A stretch of DNA of 49,077 bases from Collinsella aerofaciens (GCF_028206995.1 NZ_JAQLFL010000012.1:1-49077), one strand, 5' to 3'. Shown: positions 25,362 through 34,658, counted from the first letter of the stretch. The notes: a model not told the origin generated them from the letters alone. Program-made: numbers and translations.

Positions 25362-25403
25362 AAGGCCGGCTCGCTGTTAAACGCAGCGCGCCGGCCTTTC
25401 TTT
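25362..25403 (+). terminator. Rho-independent terminator after the CAP protein gene
   Basis: AAGGCCGGC (25362-25370) pairs with GCCGGCCTT (25390-25398), with inner pairing of CGCTG with CAGCG, followed by TCTTTGTTT on the plus strand. Confidence 0.85.
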
Positions 25404-25413
25404 GTTTCGATAT

Positions 25414-25454
25414 CAAAAAGCCCGGTCGGTAGCCGCGAAAGCTACCGACCGGGC
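25414..25454 (-). terminator. Rho-independent terminator of the OPT transporter
   Basis: GCCCGGTCGGTAGC (25420-25433) is perfectly complementary to 25441-25454; on the minus strand it is followed by TTTTTGAT. Confidence 0.92.
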
Positions 25455-25495
25455 AAATCGTAGGCAATATGGTTGCTGTCGAGCAGCTGCTCGAC

Positions 25496-27199
25496 TTAGC
25501 CCAGCAGGCTCAGACCGACGGAGACAAACGCTAGGATAACGCCGACGATGGACTCGCCGCCGAGCAGGCCGCTGGCGACAACCAGGCCCTGTTCCTGGAA
25601 GGCGGCGTCCTTGGCAGCCCTCTCCTCGTCAGAAAGACCAGCGGTGGCGTCGCGGTGGGCGGACCACTTGTCGTAGGCGAGCTTGACGCAGGAGCCCAGG
25701 AATGCCGTGAGTGACATGTAGAACGGCAGGTACACGCCCAGGCCGATCATCATGGCCGGAATGCCGAGCCAGTACATGACGATGCCGGCGATAAAGCCGC
25801 CAACGAACCACGGCACGCTCGGGATGCCCGAGACCATGGTGGCGACGACGCTTGCCTGCGCGGCGACAAAGCTCTTGTCGGGGCCAAAGGCGTCCGGGCC
25901 ATAGGCGGTGACGAGCGCGACCATGACGGCGGCGGCGACCAGGGCGCCCACGATGCCGCCAATGGCTTGGCCGATCCACTGCGCACGCGGGTTGGTGCCC
26001 AGCACGGCGCCGGCCTTAAAGTCGTTCATGACGTCGCCCGCAAGGCCGCACGCCACGGCCACGATGCCGGCGATAAAGAACAGCTTTACCTGAGCGATCT
26101 GCGCGAAGGCTGCCACGATGAGCATAACGATGAGGCCAAAGATCTCCATGGGGTCGATGCCCGTCTGGCCGCAGCTCTGTGCGCTCATGATGGTGGTGAC
26201 AAAGGTGAACAGCGTCACGATGACGGCCGGGACGGGACCAAGGTCGAGCGCGATGGCGACGATCACAGCGATGGCGGCAGCGCCCAGGCCGATGATGCCG
26301 GCGTCGAGCTTAAGGGAGCCCGAGATGAGCGACTGCTCGTCGGTGTCGGTGGAGCTGTCGGCGGCAAGACCGCGGACGATACCGGCGACCTGTGGCAGGA
26401 TGTCCTTGAGGACGACGGCGACGCCAAAGCCCATCATGAGGCCCATGCCCAGGGACTTGACGATGCCCTGTGCAGTCACAACGTCGAACAGACCGGCAGC
26501 GGTGCCACCCACGATGATGCCAAAGTTGCCCAGCAGCGCGCCGGCAAACCAGAAGGCGACGGGGGCGAAGCCCACGAGGAAGCCGACGGAGAGCAGCATG
26601 GGCGAGTTGTAGATGCCAAAGGTCACGCCGGGGATGTTGAGCGTGCATAGCATGCTGGGCACCACGCCCAGGGCGTCGCGCAGCACGCTATAGATGCCGG
26701 CGATGGCCATGGAGCCAAAGAGCTGCTTGCCGGTTTTGCCGCCGGCCTCGGTGGCGCGCAGGGTCTGAGCTGCGGCGTTGCCGGTGGGGAACTCAAGCGC
26801 GGCGTCCACGATAAAGTGACGGTGGATGAGCGCGGTGGCCAGCAGGCCCAGGATGGTGCCGGCGAGTGCCACGATAAACATGTCGAGCCAGCTGATCTGG
26901 TCGGCATAGCCCAGCATCCAGGCACCCGGGATGGTAAACGCTAGGCCGCCGGCGACCATGGCGCCCGCGGACATGATGGTGTGGGTGACGTTGGCCTCGT
27001 TGAGGCTGGCATTGCCCATGAGCTTAAGGAAGAACAGCGAGATGACGGCAGCGAAGACGATCGGCCAGGGGAGAGCGCCCATCTTGAGGGCGGTGTAGGC
27101 CGAGCTTGCCGTGATGATCACGCAGCCAAGGACGCCGATGACGACGCCGCGCAGCGTGAGTTGCCCGCGCATCGAAGCGCGGTTCGAGGGATTGCTCAT
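25496..27199 (-). CDS. OPT family oligopeptide transporter
   Basis: The 567-residue protein is a multi-pass membrane protein of the OPT/YSL type, which imports small peptides or metal chelates using proton symport. Diagnostic segments include LTLRGVVIGVLGCVIITASSAY near the N-terminus, EFPTGNAAAQTLRA, TFGIYNSPMLLSVGFLVGFAP and YLPFYMSLTAFLGS. About 14 membrane helices can be counted. The start at 27199 has AAAGGAG on its strand. It is monocistronic, with its own terminator, and converges on the CAP gene. Its substrate cannot be assigned. Confidence 0.92.
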   Translation of the reverse strand: MSNPSNRASMRGQLTLRGVVIGVLGCVIITASSAYTALKMGALPWPIVFAAVISLFFLKLMGNASLNEANVTHTIMSAGAMVAGGLAFTIPGAWMLGYADQISWLDMFIVALAGTILGLLATALIHRHFIVDAALEFPTGNAAAQTLRATEAGGKTGKQLFGSMAIAGIYSVLRDALGVVPSMLCTLNIPGVTFGIYNSPMLLSVGFLVGFAPVAFWFAGALLGNFGIIVGGTAAGLFDVVTAQGIVKSLGMGLMMGFGVAVVLKDILPQVAGIVRGLAADSSTDTDEQSLISGSLKLDAGIIGLGAAAIAVIVAIALDLGPVPAVIVTLFTFVTTIMSAQSCGQTGIDPMEIFGLIVMLIVAAFAQIAQVKLFFIAGIVAVACGLAGDVMNDFKAGAVLGTNPRAQWIGQAIGGIVGALVAAAVMVALVTAYGPDAFGPDKSFVAAQASVVATMVSGIPSVPWFVGGFIAGIVMYWLGIPAMMIGLGVYLPFYMSLTAFLGSCVKLAYDKWSAHRDATAGLSDEERAAKDAAFQEQGLVVASGLLGGESIVGVILAFVSVGLSLLG

Positions 27200-27391
27200 A
27201 TAAAACTCCTTTGCGTATATCCGCTTCCCCCGGGAGCGCCGCTACGGATACGGCGCGGGAAGTCGGGTTACCAAGGGCCGCCGCGTGAGCTCGCGCGCGA
27301 CCGCGCACCAGTATAGCCGTAAGCTAGTCATTTTGGGATGACTGGTTTAGGTAGGCGATATACTGCTGGGCAGACGAAAGGAGCGCCGACG

Positions 27392-28243
27392 ATGCTTAAT
27401 GGGTGCGCATATATATTGACGGTCGACGTGGGTAACACGTTCATTCGCTTTGGTCTGTTTGCCGAGGATTCGGCCGCGGCGCAGGAATGCCCGCTTGCGA
27501 CGTGCGAGATCACGACGCCGTCGAGCATTACAGCCGACGAAGCGCGCATGAGGCTCGCGCAGGTCATGGGCGCGCTGGCGGCCGATGCGGGCATGCCCGG
27601 CGCGCTCGTTCCCGCGGCCGCAGTGCTGAGCTGCGTGGTGCCGGCGCTCGAGCGCCCGTGGAAGGTGGCGCTTTCCCGTACCTGCACGGGACGCGTGCTC
27701 ACGGTGGGACCGGGACTTAAGACTGGCATGCCCGTCCACTACGACGACCCGGCCGAGATCGGCCCCGACCGCATCGCCGATGCCGTGGCGGCCCGTGCCG
27801 TCTATGGCTCTCCGTGCATCGTGATCGACCTGGGCACGACGACCAATATCGAGGTCATCGACGCATGCGGTACCTTTGTGGGCGGCGTCATCGCGCCGGG
27901 TCTGGCGCTCGGTGCCCGCTCGCTTTCGGCCGCTGCGGCGCGTTTGCCTCAGGTCGAGCCCTCGGCACCGACGCATGTGATCGGCCGCAACACGCGCGAA
28001 GCCATGCGCTCGGGCGTGGTCTTGGGCGAGGTAGCCCGCATCGACGGCATGCTCGACATGGTGCTTGCCGAGATGCGCGCGACCAAGGCGGCGGGGGAGG
28101 GCAGCGTGCCCATTGTCATCACCGGCGACGATGCCGAGGCGCTCGCGTCGCTGGTCGGTCACAGTCTGACGGTCGACGATGCGCTGACGTTGCGGGGTCT
28201 CGCCGAGCTCTACCGCATCAACCAAAAGCCCCGCCGCGTGTAA
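27392..28243 (+). CDS. coaX: Type III pantothenate kinase
   Basis: The 283-residue protein phosphorylates pantothenate, the first step of coenzyme A synthesis. Motifs are VDVGNTFIRFGLF (ATP/phosphate), IGPDRIADAVAA (pantothenate site) and IDLGTTTNIEVI with GGVIAPGL. It is slightly longer than the usual 255-260. The start at 27392 follows AAAGGAG; the frame continues upstream to 27338 without support. The OPT gene diverges from it across the upstream gap. A short hairpin follows the gene (28257-28277). Confidence 0.92.
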   Translation: MLNGCAYILTVDVGNTFIRFGLFAEDSAAAQECPLATCEITTPSSITADEARMRLAQVMGALAADAGMPGALVPAAAVLSCVVPALERPWKVALSRTCTGRVLTVGPGLKTGMPVHYDDPAEIGPDRIADAVAARAVYGSPCIVIDLGTTTNIEVIDACGTFVGGVIAPGLALGARSLSAAAARLPQVEPSAPTHVIGRNTREAMRSGVVLGEVARIDGMLDMVLAEMRATKAAGEGSVPIVITGDDAEALASLVGHSLTVDDALTLRGLAELYRINQKPRRV

Positions 28244-28256
28244 AAGTGAGGGCGCC

Positions 28257-28280
28257 GGTGGGACAAACGCCCCCACCTTT
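28257..28280 (+). terminator. Short GGTGGG/CCCACC hairpin after coaX
   Basis: GGTGGG (28257-28262) pairs with CCCACC (28272-28277), followed by TTT. It is only 6 bp, so termination may be partial. Confidence 0.45.
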
Positions 28281-28284
28281 CACC

Positions 28285-28293
28285 TGCTACAAT
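28285..28293 (+). promoter_or_regulatory. Extended -10 promoter for the dCMP deaminase gene
   Basis: TGCTACAAT contains an extended TGn motif and the -10 hexamer TACAAT, 35 bp before the gene start; no good -35 box is seen, as expected for extended -10 promoters. Confidence 0.5.
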
Positions 28294-28327
28294 GGGTCAA
28301 ACTATTGCGATTACGGAGGTGTCTGCC

Positions 28328-28852
28328 ATGTCGGACGATCTTCATCAAACTTCGTCAGGCAAGCGCCTGGACGTCATTAGCTGGGACGAGTTCTTTATGA
28401 GCGTGGCCATCGCCGCGCAGCGCCGCAGCAAGGACCCCAACACGCAGGTGGGTGCGTGCATCGCCAACACCAACCACCGCATCCTTTCGGTGGGCTACAA
28501 CGGTACACCCTCGGCGCTCAACGACGACTTTTTCCCGTGGGGTACGAGCGACGACCCGCTGCAGGACAAGCACAACTACGTGGTCCATGCCGAGGCCAAC
28601 GCCGTGCTCAACTACCGTGGCTCGCTCAAGGACCTCGAGGGTTCCACGGTCTACGTCACGCTGTTCCCGTGCCACGACTGCGCCAAGATTTTGGCTCAGG
28701 TGGGCGTGGGCGAGGTCGTCTACCTGGACAACAAGTACGCCGACACCGATGACGGACGCATCAGCCGCCGCATCCTCGACTCCTGTGGCATCAGCTACCG
28801 CCAGGTTATCGTCGATGTTCACATCGGCACCGAGGGGCGGGCTCAGCAGTAG
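28328..28852 (+). CDS. dCMP deaminase family protein
   Basis: The 174-residue protein has the cytidine/deoxycytidylate deaminase fold. The zinc and catalytic motif is HAEANAVLN, with PCHDCAK supplying two Cys ligands. QVGACIANTNHRILSVGYNGTP is typical of dCMP deaminases, which produce dUMP for thymidylate synthesis, and of the ComEB group. Start 28328 has GGAGG; an ATG at 28292 is in frame but unsupported. It follows coaX with a separate promoter-like element. Confidence 0.9.
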   Translation: MSDDLHQTSSGKRLDVISWDEFFMSVAIAAQRRSKDPNTQVGACIANTNHRILSVGYNGTPSALNDDFFPWGTSDDPLQDKHNYVVHAEANAVLNYRGSLKDLEGSTVYVTLFPCHDCAKILAQVGVGEVVYLDNKYADTDDGRISRRILDSCGISYRQVIVDVHIGTEGRAQQ

Positions 28853-29023
28853 CGCGTGGCAACGCCAGCTGGCAACAAAAGGCAGCCAAAAGAGCCCCGT
28901 CCCAAATTGACTACTCGTGAAAGTCGCGTCTGCGCGCATGGACGGCTCGTGAGCGGGTACACGGCTATAGTAACATAGCTCTGTCCGCGGGCGCGCCCGC
29001 GTTATTGTGAGAAAGGAGCCCCT

Positions 29024-29302
29024 GTGGCTGTTAACGAAGAGCTGCTTAAGAAGGTTCTTGAAGAGATTCGCCCCAACCTACAGGCCGACGGCGGCGACAT
29101 GGAGTATATAGGCGTTGATGACGAGGGCGTCGTCAAGCTGGAGCTTCAGGGCGCCTGTGCCGGTTGTCCCATGAGCGCCCTGACGCTTTCCATGGGCATC
29201 GAGCGTATCCTCAAGGAGCACGTGCCCGGCGTTACGCGTGTCGAGCAGGTCAATGCCTCCGGCGAGACCGATGACCTGTACGACGAGTACGCGCCGTTCT
29301 AA
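29024..29302 (+). CDS. NifU-like Fe-S scaffold protein
   Basis: The 92-residue protein is a stand-alone NifU C-terminal domain. LLKKVLEEIRPNLQADGGDMEYIGVD is the family opening and CAGCPMS contains the CxxC that holds a transient [4Fe-4S] cluster for transfer to apoproteins. The start is GTG after GAAAGGAG. The many Fe-S proteins implied nearby, such as the giant activase, would be clients. It is 109 bp upstream of lgt. Confidence 0.92.
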   Translation: MAVNEELLKKVLEEIRPNLQADGGDMEYIGVDDEGVVKLELQGACAGCPMSALTLSMGIERILKEHVPGVTRVEQVNASGETDDLYDEYAPF

Positions 29303-29411
29303 GATGCGAAAGCTGCGGACGGCATACTCCGCATAGACGTTACGCCCAAATATGCGGCTGCGAGCGCAAGGCCCGCGGCCGCATTTGTATGTAGGGAGTA
29401 GGAGGGTCGAC

Positions 29412-30233
29412 ATGCTCAACGACTTCTACCATATGCTTGATCCCGTCGCGATCTCGGCGGGCCCCATCACCATCTACTGGTACGGCCTGGCCTACGTGGT
29501 CGGCGCCCTGCTCACGGCGGTCGTCATGTACCGCACGCAGCGTCGCTGGGGTTTTGACATTACGGTCGACGACCTGACGAGTGTCGTGGTCGGCGTGGTC
29601 TTTGGCCTTATCATTGGCGCCCGCCTGTTCTACGTCATCTTTTACGGCGACGGCTACTACTGGGCGCATCCGCTCGAGATCTTTGCCACCAACGAGGGCG
29701 GCATGAGCTTCCATGGCGGTTTGGTGGGCGGCGTTATCGGCGGCGTGCTCGTGTGCCGCATGTACAAGCTCGACGCATGGACTTTGGCAGACCTTGCCGT
29801 CATAGGCGCGCCGCTGGCCTTGTGCCTGGGCCGTTGTGCCAACTTTGTCAACGGTGAGCTGTGGGGCAAGCCGACCGATCTGCCCTGGGGCGTGGTCTTC
29901 GGTGGCACCGCGGGCGATATGCCGCGTCACCCCTCCCAGCTCTACGAGGCATTTCTTGAGGGCATCGTGCTCTTTTGCATTCTGCAGGTGCTCAGCCGCA
30001 AAAAGCCGCTACTGCCCCAAGGCACGTTTATGGGCGTGTTTGTGATGGGTTACGGCATCGTCCGCTTCCTCATTGAGTTTGTGCGCGTGCCCGATGCGCA
30101 GCTGGGCTATCTACTGGGTGGCGTTATCACCATGGGCCAGTTGCTGAGCCTGCCGCTCGTAATCGCGGGCCTGGCGCTCATCATCTTTGCTCGTCGCCGC
30201 AACCAGCCCCAGCGCGTCTACCTGGACGCCTAA
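29412..30233 (+). CDS. lgt: Prolipoprotein diacylglyceryl transferase
   Basis: The 273-residue inner-membrane enzyme transfers diacylglycerol from phosphatidylglycerol to the lipobox Cys of prolipoproteins. Lgt signatures are visible: GARLFYVIFYGD, MSFHGGLVGGVIGG, GRCANFVNGELWG and the C-terminal GQLLSLPLVIAG. Several membrane helices are present. The ATG at 29412 is preceded by AGGAGG, so upstream in-frame sequence is untranslated. Among its substrates would be the binding protein encoded at 3440. Confidence 0.95.
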   Translation: MLNDFYHMLDPVAISAGPITIYWYGLAYVVGALLTAVVMYRTQRRWGFDITVDDLTSVVVGVVFGLIIGARLFYVIFYGDGYYWAHPLEIFATNEGGMSFHGGLVGGVIGGVLVCRMYKLDAWTLADLAVIGAPLALCLGRCANFVNGELWGKPTDLPWGVVFGGTAGDMPRHPSQLYEAFLEGIVLFCILQVLSRKKPLLPQGTFMGVFVMGYGIVRFLIEFVRVPDAQLGYLLGGVITMGQLLSLPLVIAGLALIIFARRRNQPQRVYLDA

Positions 30234-30240
30234 CCACCAA

Positions 30241-30277
30241 AACCACCACAAAGGGGACAGGAACCTTTGTGGTGGTT
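30241..30277 (+). repeat. GGGACAG-core palindrome, copy B
   Basis: Perfect 14-bp arms AACCACCACAAAGG and CCTTTGTGGTGGTT flank the core GGACAGGAA. It begins 8 bp after the lgt stop codon; a second family member (copy E, reverse orientation) follows 42 bp later. Confidence 0.85.
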
Positions 30278-30318
30278 CGCTGGGCGACGATGACAGAACC
30301 GTAACGTTTCCCCAGATA

Positions 30319-30357
30319 AAACCTGCCAAAATAAACCTGTCCCTTTTTGGCAGGTTT
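30319..30357 (-). repeat. GGGACAG-core palindrome, copy E (reverse orientation)
   Basis: Perfect 13-bp arms AAACCTGCCAAAA and TTTTGGCAGGTTT surround a core that reads AGGGACAGG on the minus strand. Arms differ from copy B but match those of copy G (35179). Confidence 0.85.
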
Positions 30358-30376
30358 CTAGAAAGGCTTTCGGACT

Positions 30377-32560
30377 GTGAAGGATTCCGACCTCTCCACA
30401 ACGGCTGCGCGCGACGCTGCCCGCATCGTCTGGTTTAAGCGCTACCCCGCCAAGCAGACGCTCATCGCATTTTTGCTCGCGCTGTTGGCGACCACGGCGT
30501 TTTCCATCGATCCTGCCCCGGTGTCGAGCAACGCAGTCTTGGCGATTGACCCCAAAGCCTCGGGCATGCTGTACGTGTGCTACGAGGTGCTCCTCTCGTT
30601 TGCCGGCCATACCGACGCGGTCATGCTGCTTGCACTTGCCTGCCTGCTCACCTTGCCGTTTCGCTACGTGTTCTTTGGCCGTGGCGACACCTGGCGTCCA
30701 TCGGTCATTCTGCCGTCGCTGTTCTTTGCCATCTGCATGGTGTTCGGCCGCAGCTACGATCTCACCGACTCGGCCGAGATTGTCCTTGGCGATAAAGCTC
30801 GCATCATCTGCGCCTGGATTGGCGGCGCGGGCTGGATGCTCCTGGCGATCGTTGCCTTCTACCTTGCCTTTGAGTGTCTAGATTGGCTGAGCTCTCGGCG
30901 CATTCCGTTTTCCGAAGCGCACTTTGGCCGCGTATGGCGTGTGACTCACGCCGTGCTCTCGGTCCATCCCTTTGCCGGGCCCTTCCTGGTGCTTATGGTC
31001 GCCTGGGCGCCCACGCTCATCGCTTCGCTGCCCGGTCTTTTTATGGGAGATACGGGTGCGCAGATTCGCCAGTGGTTCAACTATCCCAACGGCACGAGCG
31101 ACTACCTGCGCCTACTCAACCCCAACGTGCTGCTCAACGGGCATCATCCCGTAGTGCACACGGCCATTATCGGCTCGTGCGTTCAGCTGGGGCTTTCGCT
31201 GTTCAACAGCGCTAACGCGGGTCTTGCCATCTACACCTGTGCTCAGTTCGTCATCACGGCCGCCTGCATGGCCTATTCCATTTCGTCGCTGCGCAAACTG
31301 GGCGTGAGCCTGCCGGTTCGCGGTGCGATCCTGCTGTTCTTTGCGTTTATGCCGATGTTCTCTAACTACGCGGCGTTGCTCACCAAAGACGTGCTTTTTG
31401 CCGACGCGTTCTTGGTGCTGCTGGTACAGACCGTCAAGCTCGTGGCGTGTGGCTTGCCCCGTCGTGATGCCAATGTTGAGCGAGCGGGCGAGAAAGCCCC
31501 CGTGCTCTTTGCGCGCCACGACTGGCTGCTGCTTGCTCTGGGCGCCATGGGTTCCACGTTTTTGCGCAACGGCGGCCTGGTGTTTCCCCTGGCGGCATGC
31601 GTAATCGCGGCGGCGTTTAGCGCATGGGACGCGCATGTGGCTCGTCGTGCAGCCAAGCAGACTGGTGCTGCGCCTTCGGGCGCCATCCCGCGCTTCCGCT
31701 GGGTCGGTGTCCTCGCGGTGCTCGCGCTCTGCCTTGCCTCTAATATGTACTTCACCAAGGTCTTTATGCCGGCGCACGATATCACGCCTGGTTCCAAGCG
31801 CGAAATCCTCTCGATTCCGTTCCAGCAGACGGCTCGTTTCGTCCAAAAGCACGACGGCCTCAACTCGGGCGTCAACCCCACGGTTAAGGAGGACGGCACC
31901 ATTGTGGAGGCTCCTTGCGACGGCTTGGTGACCGACGAAGAGCGTGCCGTGATCGATCGCGTACTCAAGTACGAGAACCTGGGCCGCCGCTACAACCCCG
32001 ACAAGTCCGATGCCGTCAAGAACTGCTTTAACGAGTATGCCTCGCAGGAGGACATCGATGCCTATTTTGAGGTATGGGCTCAGATGTTTAAGAAGGATCC
32101 CGAGTGCTATATTTCGGCGCTTATCAATAACTACTATGGTTATTTTTATCCGAGCGCGCGCGATGCCTGGGTCTACAGCACGGCGCGTAGTGCCGAGATC
32201 ATGGCGCGCCCCGACAACCTCAAGTACTTCGACTTCCATCCGGTTGACAGCAACGTGGTGCGCTGGTGCGACCACCTGATCAACCTGTATCGCGTGGCGG
32301 TGCAGCGCATCCCGTTTATCTCGCTCACCATGAGCTCGGCCACCTATGTGTGGATCATGATCGCCGTGGTGGTCTATCTGCTACGTCGTCATTCGTGGCG
32401 CGGGCTGGCCATTTGGGTGCCGCTGCTGGGCGTGCTCGCCGTGTGCCTGATCGGTCCCTGCAACGGCTCGACCTACATGCGCTACCTGTATCCGGTCATC
32501 GCCTGCATGCCCTTTGCCATTGGCGCCACCATCACCCGCAGCGACCTCCTCTGGTCCTAA
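30377..32560 (+). CDS. Large multi-pass membrane protein, DUF6020-like
   Basis: The 727-residue protein has about 12-13 hydrophobic helices. It resembles the DUF6020 family of integral membrane proteins, which share the layout of lipid-linked glycosyltransferases (FMGDTGAQIRQWFNYP, HHPVVHTAIIGSCVQL, a large extracellular loop between about 500 and 620, a final GPCNGSTYMRYLYPVIACMPF). No catalytic residues are verifiable by eye. The start is a GTG, with AAAGG 10 nt upstream. It lies between two GGGACAG-type palindromes and the yebC gene. Function unknown; a role in envelope glycan assembly is a guess from topology. Confidence 0.6.
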   Translation: MKDSDLSTTAARDAARIVWFKRYPAKQTLIAFLLALLATTAFSIDPAPVSSNAVLAIDPKASGMLYVCYEVLLSFAGHTDAVMLLALACLLTLPFRYVFFGRGDTWRPSVILPSLFFAICMVFGRSYDLTDSAEIVLGDKARIICAWIGGAGWMLLAIVAFYLAFECLDWLSSRRIPFSEAHFGRVWRVTHAVLSVHPFAGPFLVLMVAWAPTLIASLPGLFMGDTGAQIRQWFNYPNGTSDYLRLLNPNVLLNGHHPVVHTAIIGSCVQLGLSLFNSANAGLAIYTCAQFVITAACMAYSISSLRKLGVSLPVRGAILLFFAFMPMFSNYAALLTKDVLFADAFLVLLVQTVKLVACGLPRRDANVERAGEKAPVLFARHDWLLLALGAMGSTFLRNGGLVFPLAACVIAAAFSAWDAHVARRAAKQTGAAPSGAIPRFRWVGVLAVLALCLASNMYFTKVFMPAHDITPGSKREILSIPFQQTARFVQKHDGLNSGVNPTVKEDGTIVEAPCDGLVTDEERAVIDRVLKYENLGRRYNPDKSDAVKNCFNEYASQEDIDAYFEVWAQMFKKDPECYISALINNYYGYFYPSARDAWVYSTARSAEIMARPDNLKYFDFHPVDSNVVRWCDHLINLYRVAVQRIPFISLTMSSATYVWIMIAVVVYLLRRHSWRGLAIWVPLLGVLAVCLIGPCNGSTYMRYLYPVIACMPFAIGATITRSDLLWS

Positions 32561-32565
32561 TTTGG

Positions 32566-32590
32566 TGCAAAGGGGACAGGTTACTTTGCA
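32566..32590 (+). repeat. GGGACAG-core palindrome, copy F
   Basis: Perfect 7-bp arms TGCAAAG and CTTTGCA flank GGGACAGGTTA. It lies directly after the stop codon of the membrane protein gene. Its arms differ from all other copies but remain complementary. Confidence 0.8.
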
Positions 32591-32725
32591 TTAAGGGGCT
32601 GCATCATCACGACGCCTTCATTTTGGGGTTTATCTCGCAGGCCAGTAGGTATATCATAACGACGTTTGTTTATATTGCCCGAGCATCTGCGCTGGGCTTT
32701 AGGTCGAAACCGATAGGAGACACGT

Positions 32726-33532
32726 ATGTCCGGACACTCTAAGTGGGCCACAACCAAGCATCGTAAGGGCGCGCAGGACGCCAAGCGTTCCGCCCTCTTC
32801 TCCAAGCTGAGCCGCAACATCACCGTTGCTGCCCGTCTCGGCGGCGACCCGCTGCCCGAGAACAACGCCAGCCTCGCCGCTGCCGTTGCCAAGGCCAAGG
32901 CTCAGTCCATGCCCAAGGACAAGATCAAGTCCGCTATCGACAAGGCATTTGGTTCGGGTGCTGACGCTGCCGTCTACGAGAACATCGTGTACGAGGGCTA
33001 CGGTCCCGCCGGTGTCGCCGTCTACGTCGACTGCCTGACCGACAACCGCAACCGTACCGCCGCTGATGTCCGTTCCGCCTTCTCCCACGCTGGTGGCAAC
33101 CTGGGCACCTCCGGCTCCGTCGCCTTCCAGTTTGAGCGTAAGGGCCAGATCGTCGTCGCCAAGGAGATCCTGGACGAGAACGCCAAGAAGGAGACCATGA
33201 TCGCCAACGGTGCTGCCGGTGACGAGGATGAGTTCATGATGGCCATCGCCGAGGCCGGTGGCGAGGACTACGAGGATGCCGGCGAGGAGTGGATCGTCTG
33301 GACTACTGCCAACGAGGTCATGGCTGTCTCCAAGGCGCTCGAGGAGCAGGGCGTCCAGGTCAAGGGCTCCGAGACCACCATGGTCCCGACCACCCCGACC
33401 GAGGTCTCCGGCGCCGACGCCAAGAAGGTTCAGCGCCTCATCGACCGTCTTGAGGAGCTCGACGACGTCCAGGATGTTTACAGCACCATGGACATGACCG
33501 ACGAGGTCATCGCTGCCCTCGAGGAGGAGTAG
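32726..33532 (+). CDS. yebC: YebC/PmpR family protein
   Basis: The 268-residue protein begins MSGHSKWATTKHRKG, close to the YebC hallmark MSGHSKWxxIKHRK. IKSAIDKAFGS, YENIVYEGYGPAGVAVYVDCLTDNRNRTAADVR and a GGNLGTSGSVAFQFERKG core are all family-typical; the acidic C-terminus is also conserved. YebC proteins were annotated as transcriptional regulators and are now linked to relief of ribosome stalling at proline-rich sequences. The start follows ATAGGAGA. A terminator follows at 33602. Confidence 0.95.
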   Translation: MSGHSKWATTKHRKGAQDAKRSALFSKLSRNITVAARLGGDPLPENNASLAAAVAKAKAQSMPKDKIKSAIDKAFGSGADAAVYENIVYEGYGPAGVAVYVDCLTDNRNRTAADVRSAFSHAGGNLGTSGSVAFQFERKGQIVVAKEILDENAKKETMIANGAAGDEDEFMMAIAEAGGEDYEDAGEEWIVWTTANEVMAVSKALEEQGVQVKGSETTMVPTTPTEVSGADAKKVQRLIDRLEELDDVQDVYSTMDMTDEVIAALEEE

Positions 33533-33601
33533 CGCCCGCACGGGTTAAGCCGTGCATATCTGGGCATAATGAAGCGAGCATGCAAGCCTCGTGGAATAGA
33601 T

Positions 33602-33644
33602 GAGCCGGATCCGCGTGCGTAGAGCACCGGACCCGGCTCTTTTA
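33602..33644 (+). terminator. Rho-independent terminator after yebC
   Basis: GAGCCGGATCCG (33602-33613) pairs with CGGACCCGGCTC (33628-33639) with one mismatch, followed by TTTT. It separates yebC from the amaP operon. Confidence 0.85.
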
Positions 33645-33698
33645 TAATGATGCGAACCGTTTTGCATTTCGAGAGCCGAGATTTGAAGGGAGCGCCAC

Positions 33699-34244
33699 GT
33701 GCGCGTACTCAAACGAGCCCTAGCGATTGTGTATCTTGCCGCCGCCATCGTGGCGCTGGGTACGCTTGTCTGCCAGTTTTGGGGGCCGTATACGTATCGC
33801 TTTATGCTGCTGATGCGCGACCCCATGCCGCGCATTGTCGTGACGGCATGCGGCGGAGTTGTGGCGATCGGCGTGCTGGTAAGCTTCTTTCGCCTGATGT
33901 TTGCTCGTCGCGAGCCGTCCTGCGTGCATCCGGCGGGGGAGCGCAATATCGAGGTTACCCTTGCGGCGCTTTCTTCGTGTGCCAGGGCTGCTGCCGAGCG
34001 CGACGACCGCGTGATGGTCGAGCATGTCGAGGCCCGCGTCCAAGGCCCCGACGATTCGCACGTCCGATTTAAGGTCGAGGCTATCGCGCTTGACGATAAG
34101 GACGTGGCATCTCTGGCTACCGCGATGCAGCAGCGCATCGAGGAAGCTTGCGACACCATGCTCGGCACGCCGGGTACGACCACGCGCGTCCGTTTTTTGC
34201 CGTCCAAGACTACCGTCCAGACCGTGGAGGTTTCCGGTGAGTGA
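33699..34244 (+). CDS. AmaP-like alkaline shock response membrane anchor protein
   Basis: The 181-residue protein has two N-terminal membrane helices (LAIVYLAAAIVALGTLV and IVVTACGGVVAIGVLVSFF) followed by a cytoplasmic domain that resembles the Asp23-like fold (NIEVTLAALSSCARAAAE). In other Gram-positives AmaP tethers Asp23 to the membrane; an Asp23-family gene lies 414 bp downstream. The start is a GTG after AGGGAG. It overlaps the DUF2273 start by 8 bp. The assignment rests on gene order and topology more than motif identity. Confidence 0.7.
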   Translation: MRVLKRALAIVYLAAAIVALGTLVCQFWGPYTYRFMLLMRDPMPRIVVTACGGVVAIGVLVSFFRLMFARREPSCVHPAGERNIEVTLAALSSCARAAAERDDRVMVEHVEARVQGPDDSHVRFKVEAIALDDKDVASLATAMQQRIEEACDTMLGTPGTTTRVRFLPSKTTVQTVEVSGE

Positions 34245-34614
34245 TACCAATCAAGATAAGACCGCTCGTACGCCGCGCCTGACGATTGACCAGAGCGCCA
34301 CACCGGCGAGCGAACCTGTTGATTCCAAAGCAGAGGCAACCGAGTTACAAGACGCGGCGGCCGCGGATTTTGACGAGGCTATGGGTCTCATCAAGGGTAC
34401 GGGCGCTGCCATCTGGAGCTATGCTGTGCGTCATCCCAACACCACGCTCGGTGCCGTCGCTGGCTTTATCCTTGCCGTGTTGGTGCTCACGCTCGGCCTG
34501 TGGGACACGCTCGTCATTGCATTCTTCGTGCTGATCGGCGCCGTGATTGGCCAGATTCGTGACGGCGAGAACGGGATCGTCAACTTCTTCGGCCGTCTGT
34601 TTAGCGGTCGCTAA
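34237..34614 (+). CDS. DUF2273-like small membrane protein
   Basis: The 125-residue protein has a polar N-terminal half and, near the end, WSYAVRHPNTTLGAVAGF with two membrane segments and a GQIRDGENGIVNFFGRLF tail, as in DUF2273 proteins that sit beside asp23 genes. The best start is a GTG at 34237 with GGAGG 7 nt upstream; a longer in-frame start at 34024 would overlap amaP completely. It overlaps the amaP stop by 8 bp. Its role is not known; a function in the AmaP/Asp23 envelope assembly is inferred from context. Confidence 0.7.
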   Translation: MSDTNQDKTARTPRLTIDQSATPASEPVDSKAEATELQDAAAADFDEAMGLIKGTGAAIWSYAVRHPNTTLGAVAGFILAVLVLTLGLWDTLVIAFFVLIGAVIGQIRDGENGIVNFFGRLFSGR

Positions 34615-34658
34615 TATGTATTCGACTGTCGCATCCGCGGCAGGCATAAGGAGGAACC